DNA from: a virus
DNA length: 25,066 nucleotides
Virus record (IMG/VR): IMGVR_UViG_3300025616_000039
Location: 1 to 25,066 of that record
Direction: 5' to 3' (one strand)
Shown: piece by piece, positions 7,116-15,506 of the stretch
Numbering within the stretch: the stretch's first letter is position 1
Layout: every line of letters starts with the position of its first letter
Translations under genes and position numbers: made by a program
The notes under the pieces: generated by a model
The model's database searches: none
What the model saw: only the letters and a program-made list of their open reading frames with translations
What the model was told of the DNA's origin: nothing

Positions 7116-7391
7116 ATGAGTGAAAATATCAAAAGACAGCTAATGTTTTCCCTGATAACAGGGGACATCTATGAAATCGAATCTGATGAATATAAAAATA
7201 TGGATAGATATCAGATTCCATTAACGAAACGACCATCTTCTTCATGCAAGAAATGTCATGGACGAATGTATTCTGGAAAGAGTCTGACATTGGGTATATA
7301 TGTACCATGCAGTAGATGTATGAATAAATGTATTGACCACGCCCTTCTTAATATGGATAATCTCGAAATAGAAACAATCAAACATGCTTAA
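7116..7391 (+). CDS. Small zinc-ribbon protein
   Basis: This 91-residue protein starts at ATG 7116; a longer in-frame reading from 7008 would lie inside the preceding gene. Residues 44-71 hold CKKC, about 21 residues, then CSRC and a further Cys (MNKC), a four-Cys zinc-ribbon layout. The N-terminus has a strand pair with LITGDIYEIES. It overlaps the helicase start by 8 bases. A DNA- or RNA-binding helper of the helicase is plausible, but only from context. Confidence 0.6.
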   Translation: MSENIKRQLMFSLITGDIYEIESDEYKNMDRYQIPLTKRPSSSCKKCHGRMYSGKSLTLGIYVPCSRCMNKCIDHALLNMDNLEIETIKHA

Positions 7392-9024
7392 TCTACTATC
7401 TCACTTCCCTTCTGGTGATGAACCTAGGCCAGAACAAACAAAGTTATTGACTGATATTCAATCTGCAATAGAAGCAGGAATCAAGTACATAATTGTACAA
7501 GCTCCAACAGGCGTAGGTAAGAGTCATCTATCGGCTACTCTTGCTTCTGCAAGTAATTCACCCCATCCTAATATTGTCAATCTCATAGATTTATACGAGA
7601 TAACTAAACAAGACAAGGATGGTGTTTATCTGCACGAGGAGGAGTTCTTGGGCCATCCTGCATATGGTGCAGCAGTAATGACGGTAACCAAGCAACTACA
7701 AGAACAATATCAAAACCTGTTTAAAACAGCATCAGTCGTAAAGGGCAAGGTAAACTATGTATGTGCAGTAGATGAAGATTTTGATTGCGATATGGCCCCT
7801 TGTCTATTGACTCCTAAGCTGTTGGACGAATGTAAGCGTGATAATAAATGTCCTATGTTGCTTGCACGTAGGGATGCATGGAAATCCAAGTTTGGTGTGT
7901 ATAACTATAGTGCATTTCTTACCTTACCAGATTTTCTAAAGAAGCGTCAATTCTTCTTATGTGATGAAGCATCCGAATTGGAAGATGAGTTGGTTAAACA
8001 TTATTCATGTAATATCGAATACTCTAAAATCAAACTAGCCGAACTCGGAATGGATAAACTCCAGACTAATATAAACGGAGAAGCCTATAGGTGGTTGACT
8101 GATTTGCTTGGAGCGTTAAAAGGACAAATCGAAATAATGGAAGAGATGTTTCAGGCGCATAAGAAGAAAAAGAAATCTATCTTAGGGCAAATATCCAAAT
8201 ATAGACAGTATAAGAACTTAGCTGATACTATCTCTTCTGTTTTACAGAGTTGGTATAAGGCTGAATATATTACAGAGATAACTAAAGATGAAGCTATATT
8301 CACTCCGCTATATGTTAATGTATTGGCCCAAGATTTCTTCAAGTGGGGCGATACTGTTATTCTTATGTCTGGAACTATAATCGATCCTGAGACATTCGCG
8401 CAGACCTTGGGAATTAAGAAAGATGAGTATCGATATATAGAAGTAGATTCTGGATTCGATCCAAACAAGTCTCCTATATATTGTGATACTAAATACAAAC
8501 TCAACTACAATAATATAGATGGATTGTTGCCTAAATTAATTGAAAAGGCATTACTGATATGCGAACATTTCAAGAAAGATAAGGGTATTATTCATACACA
8601 TACATTCAAAATAACTGAAGCGTTGGTGAAGAAAATTCACGGGCAGAGTAGGTTTTTGGTTAGAAGAGAAGGATCAACGAACGAAAATATATTAACTGAA
8701 CATGCACTGAGAATTGATAGTACTGTTCTCATAAGCCCAAGTTTGGGATATGGAACGGACCTGAAGGATGATCTTGGACGATTTTCAATTATTATGAAGA
8801 CTCCGTATCTTCCTCTTGGATCGGAAAGAATTAGAAGATTAGCAGAGAAAAATAGGCAATGGTATACAGCGGCTGCATTGAAAAATCTTGTACAAATGTG
8901 CGGAAGAACGACTAGAAGCATCGATGACCATAGTTCTACATTTATATTAGATGGAACTGCCGCAGATCTAATTATAAAGAACAAACATCTATTACCTAAA
9001 TATTTTATAAAAAGACTACATTAG
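7384..9024 (+). CDS. XPD/DinG-family superfamily 2 DNA helicase
   Basis: This 546-residue ATP-driven helicase is probably a 5'-3' DNA unwinder in phage replication or repair. The motifs are seen directly: Walker A APTGVGKS (residues 40-47), DEAS as the DEAH-like box (194-197), LMSGTI (motif III region) and QMCGRTTRS (motif VI). Between motifs I and II there are five Cys (127, 135, 140, 150, 156), matching the four-Cys [4Fe-4S] insertion of XPD/DinG enzymes. The overall length fits a compact DinG-like enzyme without an exonuclease domain. The start overlaps the zinc-ribbon gene by 8 bases and has no obvious Shine-Dalgarno site, so it is probably translationally coupled. This differs from the well-known T4 helicases gp41, Dda and UvsW. 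Confidence 0.85.
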   Translation: MLNLLSHFPSGDEPRPEQTKLLTDIQSAIEAGIKYIIVQAPTGVGKSHLSATLASASNSPHPNIVNLIDLYEITKQDKDGVYLHEEEFLGHPAYGAAVMTVTKQLQEQYQNLFKTASVVKGKVNYVCAVDEDFDCDMAPCLLTPKLLDECKRDNKCPMLLARRDAWKSKFGVYNYSAFLTLPDFLKKRQFFLCDEASELEDELVKHYSCNIEYSKIKLAELGMDKLQTNINGEAYRWLTDLLGALKGQIEIMEEMFQAHKKKKKSILGQISKYRQYKNLADTISSVLQSWYKAEYITEITKDEAIFTPLYVNVLAQDFFKWGDTVILMSGTIIDPETFAQTLGIKKDEYRYIEVDSGFDPNKSPIYCDTKYKLNYNNIDGLLPKLIEKALLICEHFKKDKGIIHTHTFKITEALVKKIHGQSRFLVRREGSTNENILTEHALRIDSTVLISPSLGYGTDLKDDLGRFSIIMKTPYLPLGSERIRRLAEKNRQWYTAAALKNLVQMCGRTTRSIDDHSSTFILDGTAADLIIKNKHLLPKYFIKRLH

Positions 9025-9026
9025 TT

Positions 9027-9034
9027 ACTAAATA
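9027..9034 (+). promoter_or_regulatory. Late-type element ACTAAATA ahead of the gp15-like gene
   Basis: ACTAAATATTTATA (9027-9040) runs directly into the GTG start at 9041. The TAAATA core ends 6 bases before the start codon and there is no Shine-Dalgarno site. It overlaps nothing coding, and the helicase stop is at 9022-9024. Confidence 0.45.
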
Positions 9035-9040
9035 TTTATA

Positions 9041-10261
9041 GTGAAGAATTATACATTCCATTTTGAGGTTGAAGACATACTGCAACAATTTGCCGCAGCA
9101 CTCAACGATATTATTGTTAAAAGATATAACAAAGACAGAGAGCCTGAGGATCAGATACATGTTAACTTCGTATATGCGCCAAAATCGAGAACAATTTTTG
9201 ATTTAGTTAACAAGAATCAGATGCACAAAATGCCATGTATATCTATCTCAATAGGTGGAATTAGACGCAATACTAACAGAGTCTTCAATAAATTGGATGG
9301 ATCGTCTTGGAGTAATACCTTTACCAAAACGCCATCTACTGCCAATTGGATTAATTTATTACAGCCAGTTCCAATAGACATAACAGTTAATGTTTCTATA
9401 TTAGCAAGACTTCAATCTGATATCGATCAGATAGTAGCCAACTTCGTTCCATATACAGATCCATATTTTGTTATTTCTTGGAAATGGCCCGATATTATCC
9501 CATTTGCTGACTTTGAGATAAGAAGTATAGTAAAGTGGGGAGAAAGCATAAATTTTCAGTATCCCTCGGATTTTGGAAAAGAAACTCCATATTGGACAAA
9601 TGCGGATACTTCATTCACAATAGAAAGTTGGATGTTCAAAAACAAACAACCAGACGGAAAGCCTATTTATGTTATCAATCATACCTTTAATGCTGTTAGC
9701 GCAATAGAAGATTATAATATAATGAAATCGCTAGAAAGCGAATATATTACAGATTATCGTGTTATTTCTGCTAGGCCACAGAGTATGCTAATAGAACCTT
9801 TTTATACATATATCGGGTCTGAGGCAATACCATATGATAAAACATTTAAAATAATTGGAAAGATGATGGATTATGTGGATACAGTTTATTTGAGTTCTGT
9901 TAACTGGAATATGTTCAATTATACCACTACTGGAGATTTTATAACATCTGGTCCATCTATTGTAGATAATTTCTCAGTTAGTAGCTTTTATGCATCTGCG
10001 GATTATCCACCATTTTCTGGTATAGAGATGCTATCTTCTATGTGGAACATAATTGATAAAAATCAAATAGAGTTTACATTTACACCACAACAAACGGGTA
10101 TTTTTGATATCATATTACTAAATACGGCTGGATATGGAATTTTGTCCAAAGATGTTGTTAGACCAACATTAAATCCATATAAAGAAGGAACCGTAGAATA
10201 TAATAATTATACGGAATTTCAGTATCCATATGTGAGTGGAGTTGAAATTAAATATACTTGA
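9041..10261 (+). CDS. Tail sheath stabiliser/tail completion protein, gp15-like
   Basis: This 406-residue virion protein starts at GTG 9041; no nearby ATG has a better site. T4 gp15 caps the contractile tail tube and sheath where the tail meets the neck. The pattern seen here is an ordered set of strand-rich segments typical of gp15: VNFVYAPKSRTIFDL, then MPCISISIGGIRRN, then LQPVPIDITVNVSILARL with a helix DIDQIVANFVPYTDPYF, then a FADFEIRSIVKWGESINF strand. T4 gp15 is about 270 residues. Here about 150 extra C-terminal residues form a beta-rich extension not explained by the family. The assignment is by remembered family pattern; confidence is moderate. It is followed by virion-type genes. 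Confidence 0.62.
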   Translation: MKNYTFHFEVEDILQQFAAALNDIIVKRYNKDREPEDQIHVNFVYAPKSRTIFDLVNKNQMHKMPCISISIGGIRRNTNRVFNKLDGSSWSNTFTKTPSTANWINLLQPVPIDITVNVSILARLQSDIDQIVANFVPYTDPYFVISWKWPDIIPFADFEIRSIVKWGESINFQYPSDFGKETPYWTNADTSFTIESWMFKNKQPDGKPIYVINHTFNAVSAIEDYNIMKSLESEYITDYRVISARPQSMLIEPFYTYIGSEAIPYDKTFKIIGKMMDYVDTVYLSSVNWNMFNYTTTGDFITSGPSIVDNFSVSSFYASADYPPFSGIEMLSSMWNIIDKNQIEFTFTPQQTGIFDIILLNTAGYGILSKDVVRPTLNPYKEGTVEYNNYTEFQYPYVSGVEIKYT

Positions 10262-10277
10262 TATGAGATCATGAAAC

Positions 10278-10294
10278 GATAAATATTATAAATA
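10278..10294 (+). promoter_or_regulatory. Late-type element GATAAATATTATAAATA
   Basis: GATAAATA (10278-10285) and an exact TATAAATA (10287-10294) overlap in tandem and are followed by GAGG and the ATG at 10304. The exact TATAAATA is identical to the T4 late consensus but is only 9 bases from the ATG, so the upstream GATAAATA is the better placed of the two. Confidence 0.5.
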
Positions 10295-10303
10295 GAGGAA
10301 TAT

Positions 10304-10750
10304 ATGGCAATTATAACAAAAGAAGCATTAAAGGATTATTTCAAAACAGGAAATAAACCTATAGAATCAAATTATACAGATTTAATAGATACTTTATCTA
10401 ATGTAACTAGTGGTATACTAATTGTTAATCTTGATTCAAGAGTAGCGTTTTCATCCACAGGAGATACATTAGAGTTTGAGTTAGATGTTTCAATCTCATC
10501 TACGTTTTCTCCTCTTATAGTGTCAGCTGCCACATATAACGATCAAACGAATTGGGAGTATTTTAATCAAGTTTCGATGATGCATCCATTTCCTTTAGGA
10601 GGACTTCTCCCACAATATCAGAATACTACATACGGTAAAGTCGCCTATACATGGGATAGTGCAGAGCGAAATACGGAATACTATATAAGATATAGATCAT
10701 ATGCGGATGGTATGTATTCACCGTATATAGCAGAAAAAAAGAGTATATAA
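10304..10750 (+). CDS. Small virion-type protein, unknown
   Basis: This 148-residue protein has GAGG upstream. The N-terminus (MAIITKEALKDYFKTGNKP, then IESNYTDLIDTL) is a short helical motif often found at the start of phage tail or fibre proteins. The rest is beta-rich, with a fibronectin-like strand pattern near the end (EYYIRYRSYADG). It follows the gp15-like gene and its stop overlaps the next start (TAATG). It is likely a small tail or fibre attachment protein; the exact role is unknown. Confidence 0.6.
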   Translation: MAIITKEALKDYFKTGNKPIESNYTDLIDTLSNVTSGILIVNLDSRVAFSSTGDTLEFELDVSISSTFSPLIVSAATYNDQTNWEYFNQVSMMHPFPLGGLLPQYQNTTYGKVAYTWDSAERNTEYYIRYRSYADGMYSPYIAEKKSI

Positions 10751-11496
10751 TGCAGAATTACATAAAATGTATGATATATATACTATTTTGTATTATATAT
10801 ACAAATAGTGCTATGAGCTGGTTTGGTCCACCTCCGGGAAATTATGGAGCAATAGCTATAACCAGAGTTAATCAATATAATACATCAACAAATCCCAGTC
10901 CATGGGATATATCCGTAACTGATGTATCGATATATGAAAAGACATTTTTTGATTATGGGGATACTAATTATATTCCAGATCATGTAGCGGGACGCATGGC
11001 TACCAATGCATTTTATTGCGGTTATCCTATAACATTTAATATATGGATACGAAATTCTAGTACAGCACCGTCTGGATATAGTAGTGCCACGCTAGAATAC
11101 TTTCAAGGTACTAATAGTCTTAATAGTACAAATTGGATTAATATATCCACAATAACCAATTTTATTCCCGTGCAAGGAATAGAGGGCGCACATTTTGGTG
11201 TATTAACATGGACACCACCATATAGGACAAATGAGTTATATCTTGTAAGAATATGGGCGGGTTTGAAGAACGGAATGCAGAGTGCCGATAAAAAAGAAGA
11301 GAACATAGACAAAGATGGAAATGCACAAACATGGAAGGATTCTGAGGTTGTACTTATAAAGGTTAGAGATAAACAGGTTCCAGGATATGTTGAGCCTTTA
11401 CTAATTATAGATAACGGTATAGTAAAAGAAACAAAACCTAACATATTTACTAAATGTTTTAGGAAGTTTATAGCATTATTTAAAAAGGAGAAATAA
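10750..11496 (+). CDS. Exported or surface protein with N-terminal signal, unknown
   Basis: This 248-residue protein has a hydrophobic N-terminal segment (residues 6-18, CMIYILFCIIYTN), then SAMSW, which fits a Sec signal peptide cut near residue 21. The mature part is beta-rich with a fibronectin/Ig-like look (ELYLVRIWAGL) and a basic C-terminal helix (CFRKFIALFKKEK). No enzyme motif is seen. Its start is coupled to the preceding stop and only one base separates it from the next gene. An export signal on a gene in a phage virion cluster is unusual and suggests action in the host envelope or periplasm. Confidence 0.6.
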   Translation: MQNYIKCMIYILFCIIYTNSAMSWFGPPPGNYGAIAITRVNQYNTSTNPSPWDISVTDVSIYEKTFFDYGDTNYIPDHVAGRMATNAFYCGYPITFNIWIRNSSTAPSGYSSATLEYFQGTNSLNSTNWINISTITNFIPVQGIEGAHFGVLTWTPPYRTNELYLVRIWAGLKNGMQSADKKEENIDKDGNAQTWKDSEVVLIKVRDKQVPGYVEPLLIIDNGIVKETKPNIFTKCFRKFIALFKKEK

Positions 11497-11497
11497 A

Positions 11498-12526
11498 ATG
11501 AAGAATAGGATAGTTATAGGATTGGTATTAGGATTGATTATAGCAAGCACAAGTTTTGCAGCCGTAGATACTCAGATGTTAGTTCAAGTTGATGCACGAA
11601 TGAAGGAGGGAACTAAATTCCATAACGAGAATAAGGCAAATAAGGCGATTAGCGTATATGAAAGCATAATTAAAGATTATCCAACAGCTTCTGAAGATAT
11701 CTTATTCTTGGCTAAACTTTCTATAGGTAAATGTATGGCTATTACGAATTTTTCATCATCTTTTAATTATGTGGAAAATCTAATACAAACATCACCAACA
11801 ACCAACAAAAGTCTCATGGCAAACGCTAAACTTCATATGGGAAGATGTTTGGATTCTACCGGAAGATTGGGAGAAGCTAAAGAAATCTATGATGATATAC
11901 TTGTTAAATATTCGGCAGATACAAATATAATAGTGGAATATGTATATGAAGCTAAAAGACAGATTTGTGTACTTTTAGTTACTCAGAAAAAATATGCAGA
12001 TGCTGAAATTAGTTTTAGAAATGTTCTCAAGGAATATCCACAAGGAACCCCATTTTATGTAAATGTAAGCAAATTGCTTGGAAGTTGCCTATTGAAACAA
12101 GAAAAATATTCAGATGATCTAAAATTAATATTTGAACCCACATACAAGGTAGTGGGATTAGTTGATGAGTTTAAGGCATGTATTAAAACCATATCTCCTA
12201 AGGCATTAAAGAAGAAAATGTTTGCAGACAAACGTTCTTTTACTGGAGAAGAAGGCAAAAAGTATATGGATGATACGCTTGGAGCACTTGTTGTTGCTAT
12301 GAATGATCCCATGATGAACGGAATTGAGAAGGCTTTATTGGATATTGGCATTAATATCCCAGAACAGAACAGAACAGACTTTTCCACTTTTGCCAGTAAC
12401 GTATTAGTGCAAGTTAATAATATTGACGCTGATCCATCCGATGATAAGGTTACTGGGGTTCTCTCACTCTATATGGGTGTTGATGCATGGAATAGTTTTG
12501 TTAAAACATATAATGGCGAAAAGTAA
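11498..12526 (+). CDS. Secreted TPR-repeat protein
   Basis: This 342-residue protein has a clear Sec signal: basic start (MKNR), hydrophobic core VIGLVLGLIIAS, then SFAA before the mature protein (about residue 24). The mature part has several TPR-like helix pairs (NKAISVYESIIKDYP, AKEIYDDILVKYS, AEISFRNVLKEYP), resembling YbgF/BamD-type periplasmic TPRs. A strong AGGAG site is upstream. Such domains bind protein partners in bacterial envelopes. It is unusual in a T4-like cluster; it may be acquired from a host. The function is unknown. Confidence 0.7.
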   Translation: MKNRIVIGLVLGLIIASTSFAAVDTQMLVQVDARMKEGTKFHNENKANKAISVYESIIKDYPTASEDILFLAKLSIGKCMAITNFSSSFNYVENLIQTSPTTNKSLMANAKLHMGRCLDSTGRLGEAKEIYDDILVKYSADTNIIVEYVYEAKRQICVLLVTQKKYADAEISFRNVLKEYPQGTPFYVNVSKLLGSCLLKQEKYSDDLKLIFEPTYKVVGLVDEFKACIKTISPKALKKKMFADKRSFTGEEGKKYMDDTLGALVVAMNDPMMNGIEKALLDIGINIPEQNRTDFSTFASNVLVQVNNIDADPSDDKVTGVLSLYMGVDAWNSFVKTYNGEK

Positions 12527-12542
12527 ATCCATAGGAGAGATG

Positions 12543-14141
12543 ATGAGGTTTAAATATCATATCTTTTGTGGAATTATGGGTTTATGTTTTGTTGGGTGTT
12601 CTAGCGTACCCCAACAAAACAATATTCGAATATCTTCTACGCCGCAAATAATTAACAAAACTCGCTTATTGCCTATAGATAGTATAAAAATAGATGTACC
12701 AAATAGTGATAAAATATCTAAAATATCTAAAATATCCTATTTGGGTATTACAAATAGCACAACAGATATAGACTCAGCTATTATCGTTTACATGGAATAT
12801 CAAAAAATATCCGATGTTCAAATAAATCGTTCAATAGCTATTAGTAAAGAATATTTAAATAATATAGATATAAATACATTATCTAATGCACAAGCTACTC
12901 TATCTAGAAAAACTTACAGCACACCATCAGTTCAATCAGATAAAACTTTTATTGTGCCAGCTGTTCAATCTAACGAAACATTTATTATACCCACGGTTAT
13001 GTTTAATGAATTAGCTAACACATCATTGGTTATATCGATAGAGACAGATAATGCACAAATCGTCCAGTCTATTAAACCTTCTATTATACAAGTTATTCAA
13101 TCTATGAAAACAGTTATACATACGATATTTAGTAAGCGAACAGAGATTTCAAATAAAACTACAAAAACCAAATTAGCAACATCAACAGAAATCATGGATA
13201 ATGCTAGAAAAGAATTATATAGTAGACAGATGGATGCACGATATATTAACATAGATAATATGAGAAGTTTGGAAGGTACAAAGGTATTAGATTGGTGGTA
13301 TCAAAAATTATCTGGAGATCCAATAGCTATAAGTACGGCCTCTATTACTAATATCAATAATTTACGTATGATTGGACAAGTAACAACTCCAATAGATGCG
13401 GCCTCTGAGAAGAATCAATTAGATGAACTAGCGTGGTTCAAAGAACGGGGATTTAATGGGGTATTATTAGTATGGAAGGGAGAACCAATAAATAAATTGT
13501 GTCTTATAGCAAGAGCACTAAAACAGGATGGATGGGTGGTTGCTGTTACGTATGGTCCAGAAGAAACTTCAGATACTGAGATTTATGTAGATCCTGCTAT
13601 TTATTATGATATGTGTTCTATGATGCTTCCTTATTGCGATTTTGTAATACCCGTATGGCGCAAAGCTACAACACATCACTTAAAAATCAATGGAAATATA
13701 TATCACAATATATTATCTGGAATAATAAGAGAAGTCGCACCCAATATTCCTATTATTGGTGAAACATATACAGGTATCAGCAAAGATGGATTGCTAGAAA
13801 TGCAGTCTAGTGAATTTACCGGAATGGCCGGAACTTTGGTGTTTAATGCATCTTATAATAATATGTCTTCAGATAAAATGATAGAATTGTTAAATATTAA
13901 TAAAATTCCAAATCCCTTTATATTTTGCGTTGTCGGACCCCAGCCTTACTGGGAATGGTATCCAGGCGTACATATATCTCCTAATGAAGCTATTGAATAT
14001 AATATCGTAAAGGGTAAAGAATTGAATAGCCTTGGTCATGGTGCGTTAGTGTTGGCTGGTGGCGGCGGCGGCACTCGGAAATTGAATGGAGTTGATGTGA
14101 CTGATGATTTAGTCAATACTAAGTGGAGAGCTGGGAGATAA
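12543..14141 (+). CDS. Predicted lipoprotein with barrel-like hydrolase-type domain
   Basis: This 532-residue protein starts at ATG 12543, 5 bases after AGGAG; ATG 12540 would be too close. A signal peptide ends in FVGC with lipobox Cys at residue 19, so the mature protein should be lipid-anchored. Residues about 30-240 are Ser/Thr/Ile-rich and look disordered, with short repeats (KISKISKISYLG). The C-terminal about 250 residues alternate strands and helices like a (beta/alpha)8 barrel: FNGVLLVWKGE, WVVAVTYGPE, CDFVIPVWR, IPIIGETYTG, FIFCVVGPQPYWEW, GALVLAGGGGG. This resembles glycoside-hydrolase-type barrels; E in GETYTG and others are candidate catalytic residues. The 3' end overlaps the convergent homing nuclease gene by 33 bases. 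The assignment is inference; it could be a cell-surface or lysis-related enzyme or an inactive adhesin. Confidence 0.45.
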   Translation: MRFKYHIFCGIMGLCFVGCSSVPQQNNIRISSTPQIINKTRLLPIDSIKIDVPNSDKISKISKISYLGITNSTTDIDSAIIVYMEYQKISDVQINRSIAISKEYLNNIDINTLSNAQATLSRKTYSTPSVQSDKTFIVPAVQSNETFIIPTVMFNELANTSLVISIETDNAQIVQSIKPSIIQVIQSMKTVIHTIFSKRTEISNKTTKTKLATSTEIMDNARKELYSRQMDARYINIDNMRSLEGTKVLDWWYQKLSGDPIAISTASITNINNLRMIGQVTTPIDAASEKNQLDELAWFKERGFNGVLLVWKGEPINKLCLIARALKQDGWVVAVTYGPEETSDTEIYVDPAIYYDMCSMMLPYCDFVIPVWRKATTHHLKINGNIYHNILSGIIREVAPNIPIIGETYTGISKDGLLEMQSSEFTGMAGTLVFNASYNNMSSDKMIELLNINKIPNPFIFCVVGPQPYWEWYPGVHISPNEAIEYNIVKGKELNSLGHGALVLAGGGGGTRKLNGVDVTDDLVNTKWRAGR

Positions 14142-15371
14142 ATTAAACCAATCTAAGAAACATTGTTTGTCATAAAAACACAAGAAGTCTAAGTTGTTCT
14201 TAATCGCATAAGATATCTTCATCGGATCTCTTTCGGTCCATATATGAATAGCATCTCTATAAGAAGTCTTTTCTTTGCCTTTGGAATTAATTTCTTTAGA
14301 TTTGGCAGACCACGACTTAATCATATCAAGCTGTTCCGGTGATCCTATATAAGGAGATTCACCATGCATCCAAGTGAAATTTAATTCAATATATGTGTTC
14401 GTTGAAGGAATAAAGAAATCACACACAAATGGGTAATTTTCGTCCTTGTGGTGATGAATCGCATCTGGGTACTTTTGTAGAAGTAATTCATATATCATGT
14501 CCTCTTCTTTTGATTTTCCTAATGAATTGTTAGCTTTTTTTGTTTTATATATTTTTTCTTGGGTGGCACCAGAGTCATAAAGAAATTTTATCTTTTCTTT
14601 GATCTTTGGAGATTTTAATGGATGATCTACTCCGTAATTTTGCAAACAAGTTGCCTTTTTTTTAGCTTTAATGATGATAGATTGGCTTGCGTTTTTGACA
14701 CCATATTTATCAAACATGGTATGTTCCATTTTGTCTTTGATTTCAGTAGATTGGATTGGATATAAAATCCCATAATGTTTCATAGAAGTTTGTTTTTTCT
14801 TTTCTTTTATCGAGTCGGCCTGACTTGCGTTTTCTACACCTAATCTATTAAAAGTAGTTTGTTTTGATATTTGTTGTATAATCGCACTTTGCATAGGATT
14901 TTCAACACCATAATGTAGAAGAGTGGTTTGTTTTTTCTGTTCTTTGATTATGTTTGATTTGCTTGGATTATCTACGCCAAACTTTTGGATGCATGTTGAT
15001 TTATACTTTTCTTGTATTTCTTTTGATTGCGCTGGGTTTTCTACCCCATAGTTCTTCAAAGTGGTTTGTTTTTTCTGTTCTTTATTATCTGGATGGTTTG
15101 CAGAACATTTTAGCGAACAGACGTTTAAATTATATCCAAGACTCAACGTAATGATGTTTCTTTTGTTTTCTTCACCACACACTTCGCATTTAGGAAATTC
15201 TGTAATATCATTTATATACCAATATATTTTCTGTTTATATGGATAATCCTTTATGATTGGACAGAAGTTATCAACTATATCGTATATGTTTCTATGGTTG
15301 CGTTTTAAATCGTGAGTTAATCCTTTTGTTAATTTTGATCTAAGAAAATTTGCAATTTCGGTATCTATCAT
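14109..15371 (-). CDS. Free-standing homing endonuclease with YGV repeats
   Basis: This 420-residue - strand protein has AGGAG 7 bases before the ATG. The N-terminus has a zinc knuckle (CEVCGEENK, later CSLKC). Seven repeats of about 25 residues follow, each with an LKNYGVENPAQS-like core, probably DNA-reading units. The C-terminal nuclease core has CDFFIPS then YIELN, with an upstream EEDMIYELL helix, a PD-(D/E)XK/Vsr-like arrangement in which the usual final Lys is Asn. Followed by FTWMHGESP, typical of phage nucleases of this kind. It shares repeat architecture with the nuclease at 5080 but is not a close copy. It lies directly beside the intein-bearing portal gene and is transcribed against it. 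Confidence 0.78.
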   Translation of the reverse strand: MIDTEIANFLRSKLTKGLTHDLKRNHRNIYDIVDNFCPIIKDYPYKQKIYWYINDITEFPKCEVCGEENKRNIITLSLGYNLNVCSLKCSANHPDNKEQKKQTTLKNYGVENPAQSKEIQEKYKSTCIQKFGVDNPSKSNIIKEQKKQTTLLHYGVENPMQSAIIQQISKQTTFNRLGVENASQADSIKEKKKQTSMKHYGILYPIQSTEIKDKMEHTMFDKYGVKNASQSIIIKAKKKATCLQNYGVDHPLKSPKIKEKIKFLYDSGATQEKIYKTKKANNSLGKSKEEDMIYELLLQKYPDAIHHHKDENYPFVCDFFIPSTNTYIELNFTWMHGESPYIGSPEQLDMIKSWSAKSKEINSKGKEKTSYRDAIHIWTERDPMKISYAIKNNLDFLCFYDKQCFLDWFNLSPSSPLSID

Positions 15372-15460
15372 TTTATCGCTCCTTAATAAGTATATGTAAC
15401 GGGACAGCAGTTAGATCGCTCCAACTGTTTCTCATTAACTTAATTTAATGGGATTACCGT

Positions 15461-15487
15461 TATAAATACTTATGGGTTTAGTAAATA
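15461..15487 (+). promoter_or_regulatory. Tandem late-type elements ahead of the portal gene
   Basis: An exact TATAAATA (15461-15468) matches the T4 late consensus and lies 38 bases before the ATG. A second AGTAAATA (15480-15487) lies 19 bases before it, followed by AGGAG. This is the best placed of the late-type elements in the window. Confidence 0.6.
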
Positions 15488-15506
15488 TTAATAGGAGAAT
15501 TTATTT

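Noticed and set aside
12423-12542. Upstream extension of the lipoprotein gene
   Set aside because: It overlaps the TPR gene and lacks a ribosome site, whereas ATG 12543 has AGGAG and gives a signal peptide with a lipobox.
15372-15506. tRNA or structured RNA in the gap before the portal gene
   Set aside because: No cloverleaf could be drawn; the gap is explained by ribosome and promoter elements of the two divergent genes and only a weak 5-bp inverted repeat (CAGTT/AACTG).
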